A program made the position numbers and the translations under genes. The notes under the pieces were generated by a model, which worked only from the letters and a program-made list of their open reading frames with translations, did not search any database and was not told where the DNA came from. 64,000 nt of DNA from assembly GCA_015490005.1 (NCBI GenBank), contig WFYS01000058.1, positions 1 to 64,000 of the forward strand, read 5' to 3'. The stretch is from Desulfurellaceae bacterium. GTDB taxonomy: Bacteria > Campylobacterota_A > Desulfurellia > Desulfurellales > Hippeaceae. Positions 27,406-36,754 of the stretch are shown piece after piece. Each line of letters starts with the position of its first letter. Within the stretch, counting starts at the first letter, position 1.

Positions 27406-28543
27406 TTATGTTTTTACAGGCGATGAATTATTAAAGGATACGGCGGTCTTAATGAAGGGCGATGTTGTGTTGGATGTAGGTAGGTTTAAACAGATGCGAA
27501 AGTCTTACCCTGAAGCTAAAAATGTAGAGTTTTTTGGGAGTGTTCTGTTTCCCGGGTTTGTGAATGCTCATACGCATCTCGAATTAGGCTATTTAAAAGG
27601 TAAACTGCCTAAAAAAAGGGGGTTTGTCGAGTGGCTCAAGGCTATGATGTATTTGAAAAAAGATGAAGTGGATAGTGGAATAATTATTAATAGTATTGAA
27701 AATGGCATTGAAGAACTTAAAAAAAGTGGCGTTTTTGTTGTGGGAGATATATCAAATACGCTTCTAAGTGTAGATATTTTAAAAAAGAAAATGCCAGAGT
27801 CAGTGGTTTTTTATGAAAATTATTCTTTAAAAGAAGAAAAAGCGTGCGAGATTGAAGATAAGCTTGATAGTTTAAAAATAGATAACGAAATGGTTTCTTT
27901 AACACCACACTCAATATACTCTTCTCATCCATGCTTAATGGAATATCTGTGTAGCAAGTCCTTTTTGACTTCAATTCATTTCCTTGAAAGTCGTGGAGAG
28001 TTAGATTTTTTTCACCGAAGAGGGGAACTATTTGATTTTTTGAATGGTTTGGATTTGATTGATGATAATTTAGATTTTAAAAATCATTGGGATTTTTTGG
28101 AGAAATGTGGTTGTAAAAGGAAAGGAACTGTATTTGTCCATTGCGTTTATGGTAAAAAAAGCGATTTTGAAAAGATAAGGGAATTAGACGGGACAGTGTG
28201 TTTGTGTTTGAAGAGTAATGATTACATTACAGGTGAATTTCCAAGTCTTTATTCTATTTATGAAAGCGGTGTGAATGTTGCAATTGGGACAGATAGTTTG
28301 TCTAGTAATGATGATTTAAATTTCTTGAATGAATTAAGGTTTATAAAGAATAAATTTCCTTTTTTGGACGCCAATACTATTTTTAGGTGGGCTACTATTG
28401 GAGGAGCAAAAGCTCTAAAATTGAAATGGGGGTTTTTTAAAGGATACAAGGCTCATCCGGTATTTGTATCTTTTTCTTCTAACCCACTTGAAGATATATT
28501 AAAAGAAAAGGGGGAAAAGCCCCCAAAAGTTATTATCTCTTAA
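27386..28543 (+). CDS. Amidohydrolase, possible aminofutalosine deaminase
   Basis: 385 residues of the TatD/chlorohydrolase-type amidohydrolase superfamily. N-terminal beta domain, then FVNAHTHLELGY with the metal-binding H-T-H at residues 62-64; further metal ligands fit THSIYSSHP, HFLESRGE and GTDSLSSN. It resembles the Campylobacterota enzymes thought to deaminate aminofutalosine in menaquinone synthesis (compare Helicobacter HP0267). The substrate is inferred from resemblance; other purine or melamine-type deaminases are possible. The end of the gene overlaps flgE on the other strand by 11 bases and contains that gene's terminator. Confidence 0.78.
   Translation: MRLYLSNYVFTGDELLKDTAVLMKGDVVLDVGRFKQMRKSYPEAKNVEFFGSVLFPGFVNAHTHLELGYLKGKLPKKRGFVEWLKAMMYLKKDEVDSGIIINSIENGIEELKKSGVFVVGDISNTLLSVDILKKKMPESVVFYENYSLKEEKACEIEDKLDSLKIDNEMVSLTPHSIYSSHPCLMEYLCSKSFLTSIHFLESRGELDFFHRRGELFDFLNGLDLIDDNLDFKNHWDFLEKCGCKRKGTVFVHCVYGKKSDFEKIRELDGTVCLCLKSNDYITGEFPSLYSIYESGVNVAIGTDSLSSNDDLNFLNELRFIKNKFPFLDANTIFRWATIGGAKALKLKWGFFKGYKAHPVFVSFSSNPLEDILKEKGEKPPKVIIS
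28500..28524 (-). terminator. Intrinsic terminator of the flgE transcript
   Basis: On the minus strand GGGGG-CTTTT-CCCCC is followed by TTTTCTTTTAA, starting about nine bases after the flgE stop codon. It lies inside the last coding codons of the plus-strand amidohydrolase gene. Confidence 0.78.
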
Positions 28544-30704
28544 GATTCAACAGTTCTTGAATCATTTGATCAGATGTGGTGATACTTCTTGAGTTTGCCT
28601 GGAATGCTCTTTCATAGATTATCATGTTCGTAAATTCTTCTGCCAAATCCACATTGCTCATCTCCAAGTGGCTTGGTGCAAATGTTCCTCTGCCACCTGT
28701 TCCTGCAGTTCCTATAATTGGTGCACCAGAGTTTGAGGTTTCAGAGTACATTGAGCTGCCCTCTTTCATTAATCCCTCGTTGTTTGCAAATTTAGATAAA
28801 GATATTTGGGCCAACGGATAGCTCTTTCCATTTGAAAAAATACCTACAATTACTCCATCTTGATTTATCATGATTCTCTGCAAACTACCGCCAGGATAAC
28901 CGTCTTGTGTCTCAGCTGTCGTTTGTGATGGAAGTGAAAATTGGGTCAAACCGTCAAATGTGTTTATATCGCCGAAATCTAAATTTATTACTTGCTGTGT
29001 TGTTCCATTTTTCCAATCTACAGTTATAGCCAATGGACTTGACAGGTATACTAGCCTACCAGTTTGGTCAAATTGTATTTCCCCGCTGTCGTTTGATACA
29101 CTTCCAGGAGAAGGGACTGTTGCTTTCCAGTCCCAGGTTGTGTGCTTAGTTATTGGATCGTAGGCTGCTTTTCTGAATGTAAATGTTACCGTATGTTTGT
29201 TGCCTAAAGAGTCGTATACGTCTATTGATGTTACATGAACTGCTGCTTCAAATGGTTGAGATGAAACTTGAGCACCTGAGTTTACAAGGCCAGATAAGGT
29301 ACCCATTATTGTTGCAAATTTCAGGTTATTTGAGTATACTGCACCTATAACTTTATTATTGGTGTTGTAGTTGTGTATTACTATTTCGCCAGAATTTGGA
29401 TCTATGGTTACCCAATCTTTGTTTTGGGTGGTGGATGTAGCCCATGCTCCTGATGACCCTGCATTGCCTCCATTAACTATGTCGTTTTGAATTTCAGCCC
29501 TCAAATCTTCTATTGTGTGAAAGTCGTTGTTTCCTACGCCAGTATCAGATTGCACATACCTATAGGTATTGTAATTTGCTCCCCCATCATAACTCATGGC
29601 CAATACATCTCCAGCTTTACCTAAAAAGGCTAAGGTTGTTCTTGAGTCTCCAGCATTTATTGTTGCGCTACGCCCTTCACCAGATTGTAGGTTTATTAGG
29701 GCATGTTTTAAATAGCTATTTAAATCGCCTACGGTTGCTATATTCGCTATTGTGATACTCTTTGACGCTGCTACATCCTTAAATTTGATTTCTCCATCTG
29801 GTGTCACTGATAGGCTTGCGATATGAGATCCAAAAGCGTGGCTTACCGCTTTCGTTATAGCGCTTGCCAAACTACCTAATGTGTTAAATTCACTCTTACT
29901 AACTGTTATTGTACTTGTTGTCCCATTGTAGGTTATATCCATAGAAATTGTAGCGTTACTTGCTAGTTGTATCTGATGACCGTTTATGTCGTAAATTTTA
30001 CTAAATGATGTATCATGTGCAGCAAATTTTGCAGTCTCCTTCCCTAAATTAATTGCATCTCCATTTACATCGAACAAAACAGCCATATCATCAGGGGTGG
30101 CTGGATTTCCGCTTTCATCGACAGAACCATGTGCAGGCGCCATTTCTTCTATATGATCACCGCCATTCAAGTTTGCTTTTAATGTGATATTTTTTGTTAT
30201 GCCCGCAGGAACAGTTTTATCCTGTGGAACTACGATGTTTTCTATACTTGCTGCTGTGTTTATCTTGTGTGTTTCATCGTTTGCCATCCATCCTTGAACT
30301 ATGAAACCTTCAGGATTGACTAGGTTTCCTGCTGCATCAAATGAAAAATCGCCAGCCCTTGTATATCTATAAGTTTTTCCGCCATCATCGCTTACCACGA
30401 AGAATCCGTCTCCTTGAATTGCTAAATCGGTTGTTTTGCTTGTAGCCTGCAAACTTCCTTGTGAAAATATATTGTCTACAACGGCTACAGTGTCCCCCAA
30501 ACCAACTTGTGTTGCATTTTTACCTCCAATGTTACCTTCTGGCCCTGTAGCTGCACTCATGGTTTGAGACAACACATCTACGAATGTTATTCTACCTTTT
30601 TTAAACCCTATAGTATTAACATTTGCCACGTTATTTCCCACAACATCCATTGCTTCTTGTTCTGATTTTAAACCAGACACTCCACTCCATAGAGATCTTA
30701 ACAT
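28533..30704 (-). CDS. flgE: Flagellar hook protein FlgE
   Basis: 723 residues with the N-terminal rod/hook motif VVGNNVANVNTIGFKK (about residues 22-37), LQATSKTTDLAIQGDGFF, and the C-terminal DLAEEFTNMIIYERAFQANSRSI followed by the final helix. A long, low-complexity, S/T/N-rich middle makes it nearly twice the enterobacterial hook protein, as in Campylobacter and relatives. It builds the extracellular hook. It is last in the fliK-flgD-hook-hook unit, 16 bases after the related gene. Confidence 0.93.
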   Translation of the reverse strand: MLRSLWSGVSGLKSEQEAMDVVGNNVANVNTIGFKKGRITFVDVLSQTMSAATGPEGNIGGKNATQVGLGDTVAVVDNIFSQGSLQATSKTTDLAIQGDGFFVVSDDGGKTYRYTRAGDFSFDAAGNLVNPEGFIVQGWMANDETHKINTAASIENIVVPQDKTVPAGITKNITLKANLNGGDHIEEMAPAHGSVDESGNPATPDDMAVLFDVNGDAINLGKETAKFAAHDTSFSKIYDINGHQIQLASNATISMDITYNGTTSTITVSKSEFNTLGSLASAITKAVSHAFGSHIASLSVTPDGEIKFKDVAASKSITIANIATVGDLNSYLKHALINLQSGEGRSATINAGDSRTTLAFLGKAGDVLAMSYDGGANYNTYRYVQSDTGVGNNDFHTIEDLRAEIQNDIVNGGNAGSSGAWATSTTQNKDWVTIDPNSGEIVIHNYNTNNKVIGAVYSNNLKFATIMGTLSGLVNSGAQVSSQPFEAAVHVTSIDVYDSLGNKHTVTFTFRKAAYDPITKHTTWDWKATVPSPGSVSNDSGEIQFDQTGRLVYLSSPLAITVDWKNGTTQQVINLDFGDINTFDGLTQFSLPSQTTAETQDGYPGGSLQRIMINQDGVIVGIFSNGKSYPLAQISLSKFANNEGLMKEGSSMYSETSNSGAPIIGTAGTGGRGTFAPSHLEMSNVDLAEEFTNMIIYERAFQANSRSITTSDQMIQELLNLKR

Positions 30705-30720
30705 AGCTATCTACCTCCTA

Positions 30721-32487
30721 TTATCTTTTTAATCCAATAGCTGTCATAAGCATTTGATTTGCGGTGGTTACGCCTTTTGAGGATGCCTCAAAACCTCTTT
30801 GATATACAATTAGATTGACAAATTCATCGCCTAAATTTACGTTGCTTGATTCTAAATGCTTTGATAGTATTATTCCTCTACCATTTTCACTTGCTGTACC
30901 TATGAATCCATTAGAAGATAGAACCTCTGGCTTATCCGCATTTGGCGTTATTTTAAAAGCTGTTTTTCCTACCCTTTCCAGTCCTTGAGGGTTCATGAAT
31001 TTTGATACAGCGATCTGTGCAATTGAATAGTTTTTGCCATTCGAATATGCTCCCCAAAAAGTTCCTGTTCTATCCACGTATAGTTTTTGCAGCAATCCAG
31101 GGGGAGCCCCATCTTGTGTTTGGTCACTTGTATCTGAACCTAACGCAAACTGTGTCAAGCCTGTGAACTGATTACCATCATATTTTCCATCATCTGTATT
31201 CCAAAGATTTATCAACAATTGAACTGCTGGAGCTCCATTGTTTAAACTTATATCTACTGTTGGTGATTGTGTTTTAGGATCTAATCCTCCGTTATTATCG
31301 AATTTAATTATGCCTGTGTTATTTTTTATTGTTCCGTCACCGTCTGGCAGTGTTATATTATATGACCATTTGTTTTGGTTTATACGGGTGAAATCTATGT
31401 CAATTTTATGTTTTTGTCCGGTTGAGTCGTAAAAAAATGAATGAACAATATGCGTTGCGGTTTCCATTTGCTGAGTTGAAGCTGTCTGTCCTGGTTTGAT
31501 TATTTGATTTAAATTTTCGAAAACTGTTGTTAGTTTTTGATTTTCCTGAGGAGTAGGGAAAGTTGGGTCTTCTGTTGTTGGCCTTACTCTTATGTTTAGA
31601 TTAGTGTTTCCTGTGTTTTTCAATTCGAGCTGACCATTTTCGAATGTGGCACTGGCGTTTATCTTATCTTTTTGCAAATCATTGGATATATCTTGAATTA
31701 AATCATCAATTGTTGTGAATTTTTTTGCGCCTTGTGATACTTTTCCGTTATTATCGTATTCGTAGGTATGCCACGTTTGGCCCCCATCAAAGCTAATTTG
31801 GAAATTATCGCCATCTTTTACATCCAATAGTTTTCCGTCATTGTTAAAGATAGAACTGAAGTCCACTTGCATATTAGGATCGCTGTTTGTTTTTAACGGT
31901 GCGAACTCTTTTACCTCTGATGATGAATTTAAATTGGCTTTAAACCTTATATATGTTGATGCTACAGCAGCCACATTTTCGTAATTTGAAAAATTTATAG
32001 GTTGAACTTGTCCTGTTGGTGCACCTGTGGTTGGGTCTTTAGGTATAAAATACCCTGTTCCTTGTTGTGAAGGTTGGGCTAGCCAACCAACAACCTTGAA
32101 TCCATCTGGATTTACCAAATTTCCATTCGCATCTATTGAAAAATCCCCAGCTCTTGTGAATAAAAATCCAGTTTCATTCTCTTTTGGATTTAATAAAGTA
32201 AAAAATCCTTTTCCTTCGATAGCTAGGTCTGTGTCGTTGTCAGATTGTACCAAAGTTCCTTCAGTCATTATTGTGTCTGTTGATTGGAGCCTTGAACCTA
32301 AGCCTATTTGCATTGGGTCTTGTCCAGCCAAGCCTATTTTTTGTGATTGGTAGAGAAGGGAACTAAACACAGGCCTTGTTTTTTTAAAACCTATTGTGTT
32401 TACGTTAGCAATATTATTTGAAATAGAATCTACGCCTAGTTGCTGGTCAAATAAGGCATTGCTCGACGTATATAAAGCCCTTATCAT
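30721..32487 (-). CDS. Second FlgE-like hook/hook-basal body protein
   Basis: 588 residues with the same hook-family termini as the downstream gene: SISNNIANVNTIGFKKTRP, DTDLAIEGKGFF and the C-terminal EFVNLIVYQRGFEASSKGV. The middle is unrelated in detail and shorter. Campylobacterota often carry two hook-type genes (FlgE and FlgE2), and I read this as the second; a FlgF/FlgG role is less likely given the length. It follows flgD by two bases, and the pair of hook genes sits between flgD and the terminator. Confidence 0.85.
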   Translation of the reverse strand: MIRALYTSSNALFDQQLGVDSISNNIANVNTIGFKKTRPVFSSLLYQSQKIGLAGQDPMQIGLGSRLQSTDTIMTEGTLVQSDNDTDLAIEGKGFFTLLNPKENETGFLFTRAGDFSIDANGNLVNPDGFKVVGWLAQPSQQGTGYFIPKDPTTGAPTGQVQPINFSNYENVAAVASTYIRFKANLNSSSEVKEFAPLKTNSDPNMQVDFSSIFNNDGKLLDVKDGDNFQISFDGGQTWHTYEYDNNGKVSQGAKKFTTIDDLIQDISNDLQKDKINASATFENGQLELKNTGNTNLNIRVRPTTEDPTFPTPQENQKLTTVFENLNQIIKPGQTASTQQMETATHIVHSFFYDSTGQKHKIDIDFTRINQNKWSYNITLPDGDGTIKNNTGIIKFDNNGGLDPKTQSPTVDISLNNGAPAVQLLINLWNTDDGKYDGNQFTGLTQFALGSDTSDQTQDGAPPGLLQKLYVDRTGTFWGAYSNGKNYSIAQIAVSKFMNPQGLERVGKTAFKITPNADKPEVLSSNGFIGTASENGRGIILSKHLESSNVNLGDEFVNLIVYQRGFEASSKGVTTANQMLMTAIGLKR

Positions 32488-32489
32488 AC

Positions 32490-33164
32490 CTAACCTCCCG
32501 AAGACACTATCTGAACTTGTGACAGCGGTATTTGTTTACCGGAATCTGTAACAAGCATAGTTTGGTTGCCATCAAAATTCACAGCTATTACCTTTCCAGC
32601 ACTTTTTGATAGAGTTATTTGGGTGCCGTCGTCATATTTGGCTGTTATTCTAACCTCGTATGTTCCAGATGCCACGCTATTGCCTTTGTTATCTTTGCCG
32701 TTCCATGTGTATGAGTGGGCACCTTTTGAGAGTTTTCCCAAATCCACATCGGCAATATCTTCTCCTTTGGAATTTGAAATATGAACAGTTATATCGGCCT
32801 CTTTGCTAAGGGTAAAACTAACACTATCTATTTTGTTTTTATCTACCCTAATTGCGTTTTGACCTGTAGAGATGTATTTACCTAAATAACTTGCTGCGTA
32901 CTCTCTAGGGTTTGTTGTAAGGTTGCTATTTAGTTTTGATGCAGATTTGCTTATATTCATCAACTGTTCCAATTGTGAAAACATGGTGTTTTCCTGTATA
33001 AACTGGTCGTTGTTTAATGGGTGTAGAGGGTCTTGATATTTAAGTTGGGCAACTAAAAGTTTTAAAAAACCATCTTTAGTTAAGACAGATTTTGGGTTCT
33101 GGACTTTATCTGATTTCATGCTTTCTGCTATGTTTGCGTCATTTGCTATATTTGCTATGTCCAT
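32490..33164 (-). CDS. flgD: Hook assembly (capping) protein FlgD
   Basis: 224 residues. The conserved N-terminal stretch FLKLLVAQLKYQDPLHP (about residues 33-49) and NTMFSQLEQLMN identify FlgD; the C-terminal part has the Ig-like FlgD domain (HSYTWNGKDNKGNSVASGTY). It caps the growing hook and is discarded. It sits between fliK and the hook genes as usual. Confidence 0.96.
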   Translation of the reverse strand: MDIANIANDANIAESMKSDKVQNPKSVLTKDGFLKLLVAQLKYQDPLHPLNNDQFIQENTMFSQLEQLMNISKSASKLNSNLTTNPREYAASYLGKYISTGQNAIRVDKNKIDSVSFTLSKEADITVHISNSKGEDIADVDLGKLSKGAHSYTWNGKDNKGNSVASGTYEVRITAKYDDGTQITLSKSAGKVIAVNFDGNQTMLVTDSGKQIPLSQVQIVSSGG

Positions 33165-33185
33165 TCTAAGCCTCCTTTTTAAGTT

Positions 33186-35156
33186 TTAAGCATTTATATC
33201 TATTCCTGAAACATGCCTACTTTGAGTTATTATTCGTGATTCCTTTTGTGCTGTTTCTCCATCAAAATTGTTATAATTGAAACCTGAGCTTGTTTGGTTG
33301 CCGTTTGTTTGCCCCTGCTGTTGGAAATTACCTGAGCCATTTGAAAACTGGTTCATAAAATTCTCGTTGAAGGAGTTGTGCACATCTATGTTTTGAACTT
33401 TTATGCCGTTCGTTACTAAATACTCTTTTAAGGAATCTATATGGTTAACGATAGTTTTGTAAGTGTTTTTGTCATGCACGGCTATTGATGCGGTTAAATT
33501 TTTTTGAACGTCTAAGCTGACTTTTAGGTGTAGGTTTCCAAGATTTGGTGGATTGAGTTTTAGTGTAATGCTTTTTGTCACAGGAGGTTTTAGGTTTGAA
33601 ATTTTATCTATCTCTTTAATTACTTTGTCTAGTGGTGGATGAAGGTTTGTTTGATTTGTTTGAACTTGCTGGATTTGATTGGTACTGTTTGTTTGTGTAT
33701 TTGTGGTGTATATATGTGTGTTGTTTGGTTGTTGTACGTTGTTTTCATGGTTAATTGCTTTATCCTTAATTTCGTTTGTAAAAGTAATCTTTTGTCTACT
33801 TTTTAACTTTTTACCGAGTTCAATATTTTCTTTGCTATGTAGAGTTAAGTTTTGTTGGTGATTATCTTGACTATTGATATCTTTTTTTTGCACCTTTTGC
33901 ATTAAGTCTTTTTCTGTGTTTACTGTATGTTGTTTTTTGGTATCTACTTTTAAAATTTTCTTATCTTTTTTGTTTTTTACATTCACAGAACTTGTTTTCT
34001 TAATTTTTTCAGGTCTTATTTCTATATTTTTCCTGGATTCTGAGTTTTGAATTGTGTTTACCTGATTGTTGCTATTATCTAATTTTGTTGTGTTGTTTAA
34101 TGCGGTTTTTGTGTCCTTATTATTGCTGTCTCTCAATATTTCTACATTGTTTCTACCGTTTGGTTTCTCTAAATCTTTTGTGTCTGTATTTTTTATTTTT
34201 GTATTCTCTGTTTTTTTCTCATTAACTTTTTGTGTTGTGTGATTTTCTACAATTAAACTTTTACTTTTAGGCAATTTTTCTTTATTTAAAATTAAGCTGT
34301 GCTTTTGGTTATGTTTTTTTTCTGTTTGTGCATATAACTTTGTATCTTTAGCAGCATGTTTTGTTTTAATGTTTTTATTCTCTTTTTTACCATCTTTTAT
34401 TGAGTTTGTTCCAACGATATGGTTTGTTTTAGTCCCTTTTTTGATACCCGATGTTTTCTTTTGCTTTGCCTCTACTATTGATATAAATTCTTGCTTTACT
34501 TTATTGTTTTTATGTTCTTTTAAGTTTTCTATATCCTTGCTTAATTTAATAAGTTTTGCATGTTTGTCTTTTTCACTATTATCCGTTTTCTCTTTGTTGG
34601 TAGCCGGTGCGTCTTTTAAAGACATAACATTCTTGCTATCTTTTTCTTTTATATCTGTAACGTTAGCAGATATTTTTGTCTTTATATTGTTGTTGATTTT
34701 CCTTTTAAGCTTTATGTTTTTATTTTTTGTCTCTACCGATAATACCTCTATTTTTTTGCCATCATTCTTTTTGTTCACTTTTCCTTTTGTGGTAATGTGT
34801 TTTATGTCTATAAAAGCTAATTGTTGATTTTCCACGTTTGCCTTAGTTTTCTTTTTTTTATCCCCAACCTTTGTTTTTTTGTTTTCTTTGTTATTTGCCA
34901 GTTGATTGTTTTCTTTAATTTTTTTATCATTCGCCTTGGAAATTTTCGTTTTCGTTTTTGTTTTTGTTAAACTTTTATCCTTCTCTTTGGCATTAGTTTT
35001 TTCTATTGCTTTATTAGTTTTATTAGTATTGTTATTGCTAATTTTATTTGTTTCCCTTGTTAGTACGTCCTTAAATGATGTCTTGTTTTCTAAAATTTTT
35101 GCCCTTGATACTTCCTGCTTTGGTGCTATACTTTTTATCAGTTCTACTTTAATCAT
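33186..35156 (-). CDS. fliK: Flagellar hook-length control protein FliK
   Basis: 656 residues. Residues 1-540 are low-complexity and highly polar (K, N, T, E), with no fixed domain visible, as expected for the ruler part of FliK. The C-terminal domain (about residues 540-625) is the conserved Flg_hook domain: KSITLKLNPPNLGNL, a repeated LHLKVSLD strand and VQNIDVHNS. It measures hook length and switches export specificity. It is the first gene of its operon, directly behind a sigma-54 promoter; the extreme lysine content gives misleading hydrophobic frames on the other strand. Confidence 0.9.
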   Translation of the reverse strand: MIKVELIKSIAPKQEVSRAKILENKTSFKDVLTRETNKISNNNTNKTNKAIEKTNAKEKDKSLTKTKTKTKISKANDKKIKENNQLANNKENKKTKVGDKKKKTKANVENQQLAFIDIKHITTKGKVNKKNDGKKIEVLSVETKNKNIKLKRKINNNIKTKISANVTDIKEKDSKNVMSLKDAPATNKEKTDNSEKDKHAKLIKLSKDIENLKEHKNNKVKQEFISIVEAKQKKTSGIKKGTKTNHIVGTNSIKDGKKENKNIKTKHAAKDTKLYAQTEKKHNQKHSLILNKEKLPKSKSLIVENHTTQKVNEKKTENTKIKNTDTKDLEKPNGRNNVEILRDSNNKDTKTALNNTTKLDNSNNQVNTIQNSESRKNIEIRPEKIKKTSSVNVKNKKDKKILKVDTKKQHTVNTEKDLMQKVQKKDINSQDNHQQNLTLHSKENIELGKKLKSRQKITFTNEIKDKAINHENNVQQPNNTHIYTTNTQTNSTNQIQQVQTNQTNLHPPLDKVIKEIDKISNLKPPVTKSITLKLNPPNLGNLHLKVSLDVQKNLTASIAVHDKNTYKTIVNHIDSLKEYLVTNGIKVQNIDVHNSFNENFMNQFSNGSGNFQQQGQTNGNQTSSGFNYNNFDGETAQKESRIITQSRHVSGIDINA

Positions 35157-35190
35157 TTTTCACCTCGCACTTTTGTGCTAAAGAGTAAGT

Positions 35191-35206
35191 AGCAAAAAAT
35201 GTTCCA
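35191..35206 (-). promoter_or_regulatory. Sigma-54 (RpoN) promoter for fliK-flgD-flgE
   Basis: The minus strand reads TGGAAC-ATTTT-TTGCT, with GG and GC exactly ten bases apart, as in the -24/-12 consensus TGGCAC-N5-TTGCA. It lies 35 bases upstream of fliK, in the gap shared with the divergent NAD(P)HX repair gene, whose ribosome-binding site overlaps it. Confidence 0.78.
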
Positions 35207-35217
35207 GGAGGTTAGAT

Positions 35218-36750
35218 ATGAAACTATCAACGGCGGCCCAGATGAGGGAGATGGACAGGAAGGCTATACAGACGGGCATACCGGATATTGTTTTGATGGA
35301 AAACGCATCTATTAAATCGTTTTACAAGATAATCGAAAACTACGGTGATGTTGAGGGCTCTTTGGTTGTAAGCTTTGTCGGTGCGGGCAACAACGGTGGT
35401 GATGCTTTGGCTATCTCAAGACATCTTTACAACAACGGCGCCAATGTATTTGTTTACATGTTGGTAGATGAATCCAAACTCAACCCTTCACCTAAAACCA
35501 ACTTTGAGATCATAAAAAACATGGGTATACAGCATAAATTTGTGTTTAGCGAAGATGATTTTAACGAAGATCTGATTAAGGAGTGCGATATCATTATCGA
35601 TGGCATATTTGGAACGGGCTTGTCTCGCCACGTTGAGGGAAGATTTAAGAGGGCCATTGAGTTGATAAACAAAAGCGATGCGTTTGTCGTTAGTGTGGAT
35701 ATTCCATCGGGTATTAGAGCAGACACGGGCGAGGTTATGGGTATGGCCGTTGAAGCGGATCTGACGCCGACGTTTGCTTTGGCAAAGCCGGGTCATTTCT
35801 TGTATCCGGGTAGATCCTACGCTGGGGATGTGGCGGTTGTTGATATATCAACGCCAAAATACGTAATCGATGAGTTTGACTCTGATTTTATTGCTTTGGA
35901 CGATGGTGAGATAGAACTTTTCTTTAGGGATGAGACTGCGCATAAGGGTAATTTTGGACATTTAGCCATAATCGGTGGTTCGTTGGGTAAGTCCGGTGCA
36001 GTAATTATGGCATCAAAAGCCGCCCTAAGATGTGGTGTAGGCCTTGTGAGCGCCGTGATCCCGGATTCCATCAATACGGCCTTTGAATCGAGCGTTCTTG
36101 AGGCTATGAGCTACCCCTTTCAATCCATCAATGGTCATTTTTCCAAAGGTTCCATAGAAGAGGTTGTTGATTTTGTATCAAATAAGGATGCCCTTTGCCT
36201 GGGTATGGGTCTGGGTATTTTTGATGATGCAAAGGAGCTTGTTAAAGGACTTCTAACCGTTAACAAACCCATGATAATCGATGCGGATGGACTGAACTGC
36301 CTTGCTTTTTTTAAGGACGAATTAAAAGGAAGGAAAGCTCCAACCGTTTTAACGCCGCATCCGAAGGAATTTGCACGACTGCTTGGTATGGATACAAAGG
36401 ATGTAGTTAAAAATAGATTGGAGCTTGTGAGACAGTTCGCTAAAGATTTCAATGTTATACTCGTGTTAAAGATGGCGGATACGCTAATTGCAACACCAAA
36501 CGGTAAAATTTACATAAATACTACGGGCAATGTGGGTTTGGCTACAGGTGGCAGTGGCGATGTGTTAAGCGGTATGATTGGTGCATTTTTATCTCAAGGT
36601 TATGACCCTGTTCAGGCTGCTATAAACGGCGTTTACCTGCACGGTCTCGCAGCGGACATAGCTATAGAAAACGGCCTTACCTACGAGAGCCTGCAGCCCA
36701 TTGACGTTATTGGCCATATAAACGAGGCCATAAGGCACATTTTAGAGTAA
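35218..36750 (+). CDS. nnr: Bifunctional NAD(P)HX epimerase / ADP-dependent dehydratase
   Basis: 510 residues with both repair domains. The N-terminal YjeF_N epimerase domain (residues 1-215) has GAGNNGGDALAISRHL and DGIFGTGLSR. The C-terminal YjeF_C kinase-like dehydratase (residues 230-510) has HKGNFGHLAIIGG, the DADGLN motif, LTPHPKEFARL and the TGGSGDVLSGM catalytic motif. It repairs hydrated NADH and NADPH, which form faster at high temperature. An AGGAGG site precedes the ATG. It is divergent from fliK and convergent with the diguanylate cyclase gene. Confidence 0.97.
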   Translation: MKLSTAAQMREMDRKAIQTGIPDIVLMENASIKSFYKIIENYGDVEGSLVVSFVGAGNNGGDALAISRHLYNNGANVFVYMLVDESKLNPSPKTNFEIIKNMGIQHKFVFSEDDFNEDLIKECDIIIDGIFGTGLSRHVEGRFKRAIELINKSDAFVVSVDIPSGIRADTGEVMGMAVEADLTPTFALAKPGHFLYPGRSYAGDVAVVDISTPKYVIDEFDSDFIALDDGEIELFFRDETAHKGNFGHLAIIGGSLGKSGAVIMASKAALRCGVGLVSAVIPDSINTAFESSVLEAMSYPFQSINGHFSKGSIEEVVDFVSNKDALCLGMGLGIFDDAKELVKGLLTVNKPMIIDADGLNCLAFFKDELKGRKAPTVLTPHPKEFARLLGMDTKDVVKNRLELVRQFAKDFNVILVLKMADTLIATPNGKIYINTTGNVGLATGGSGDVLSGMIGAFLSQGYDPVQAAINGVYLHGLAADIAIENGLTYESLQPIDVIGHINEAIRHILE

Positions 36751-36754
36751 TAGG

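Noticed and set aside
34369-34827. Long hydrophobic plus-strand frame inside fliK
   Set aside because: It is the complement of Lys/Asn-rich FliK codons, which read as Phe/Leu/Val on the other strand; no ribosome-binding site or family features.
35161-35181. GCAC-TTTT-GTGC hairpin in the fliK leader
   Set aside because: Only four base pairs with a four-base loop; it may arise by chance in AT-rich leader DNA.
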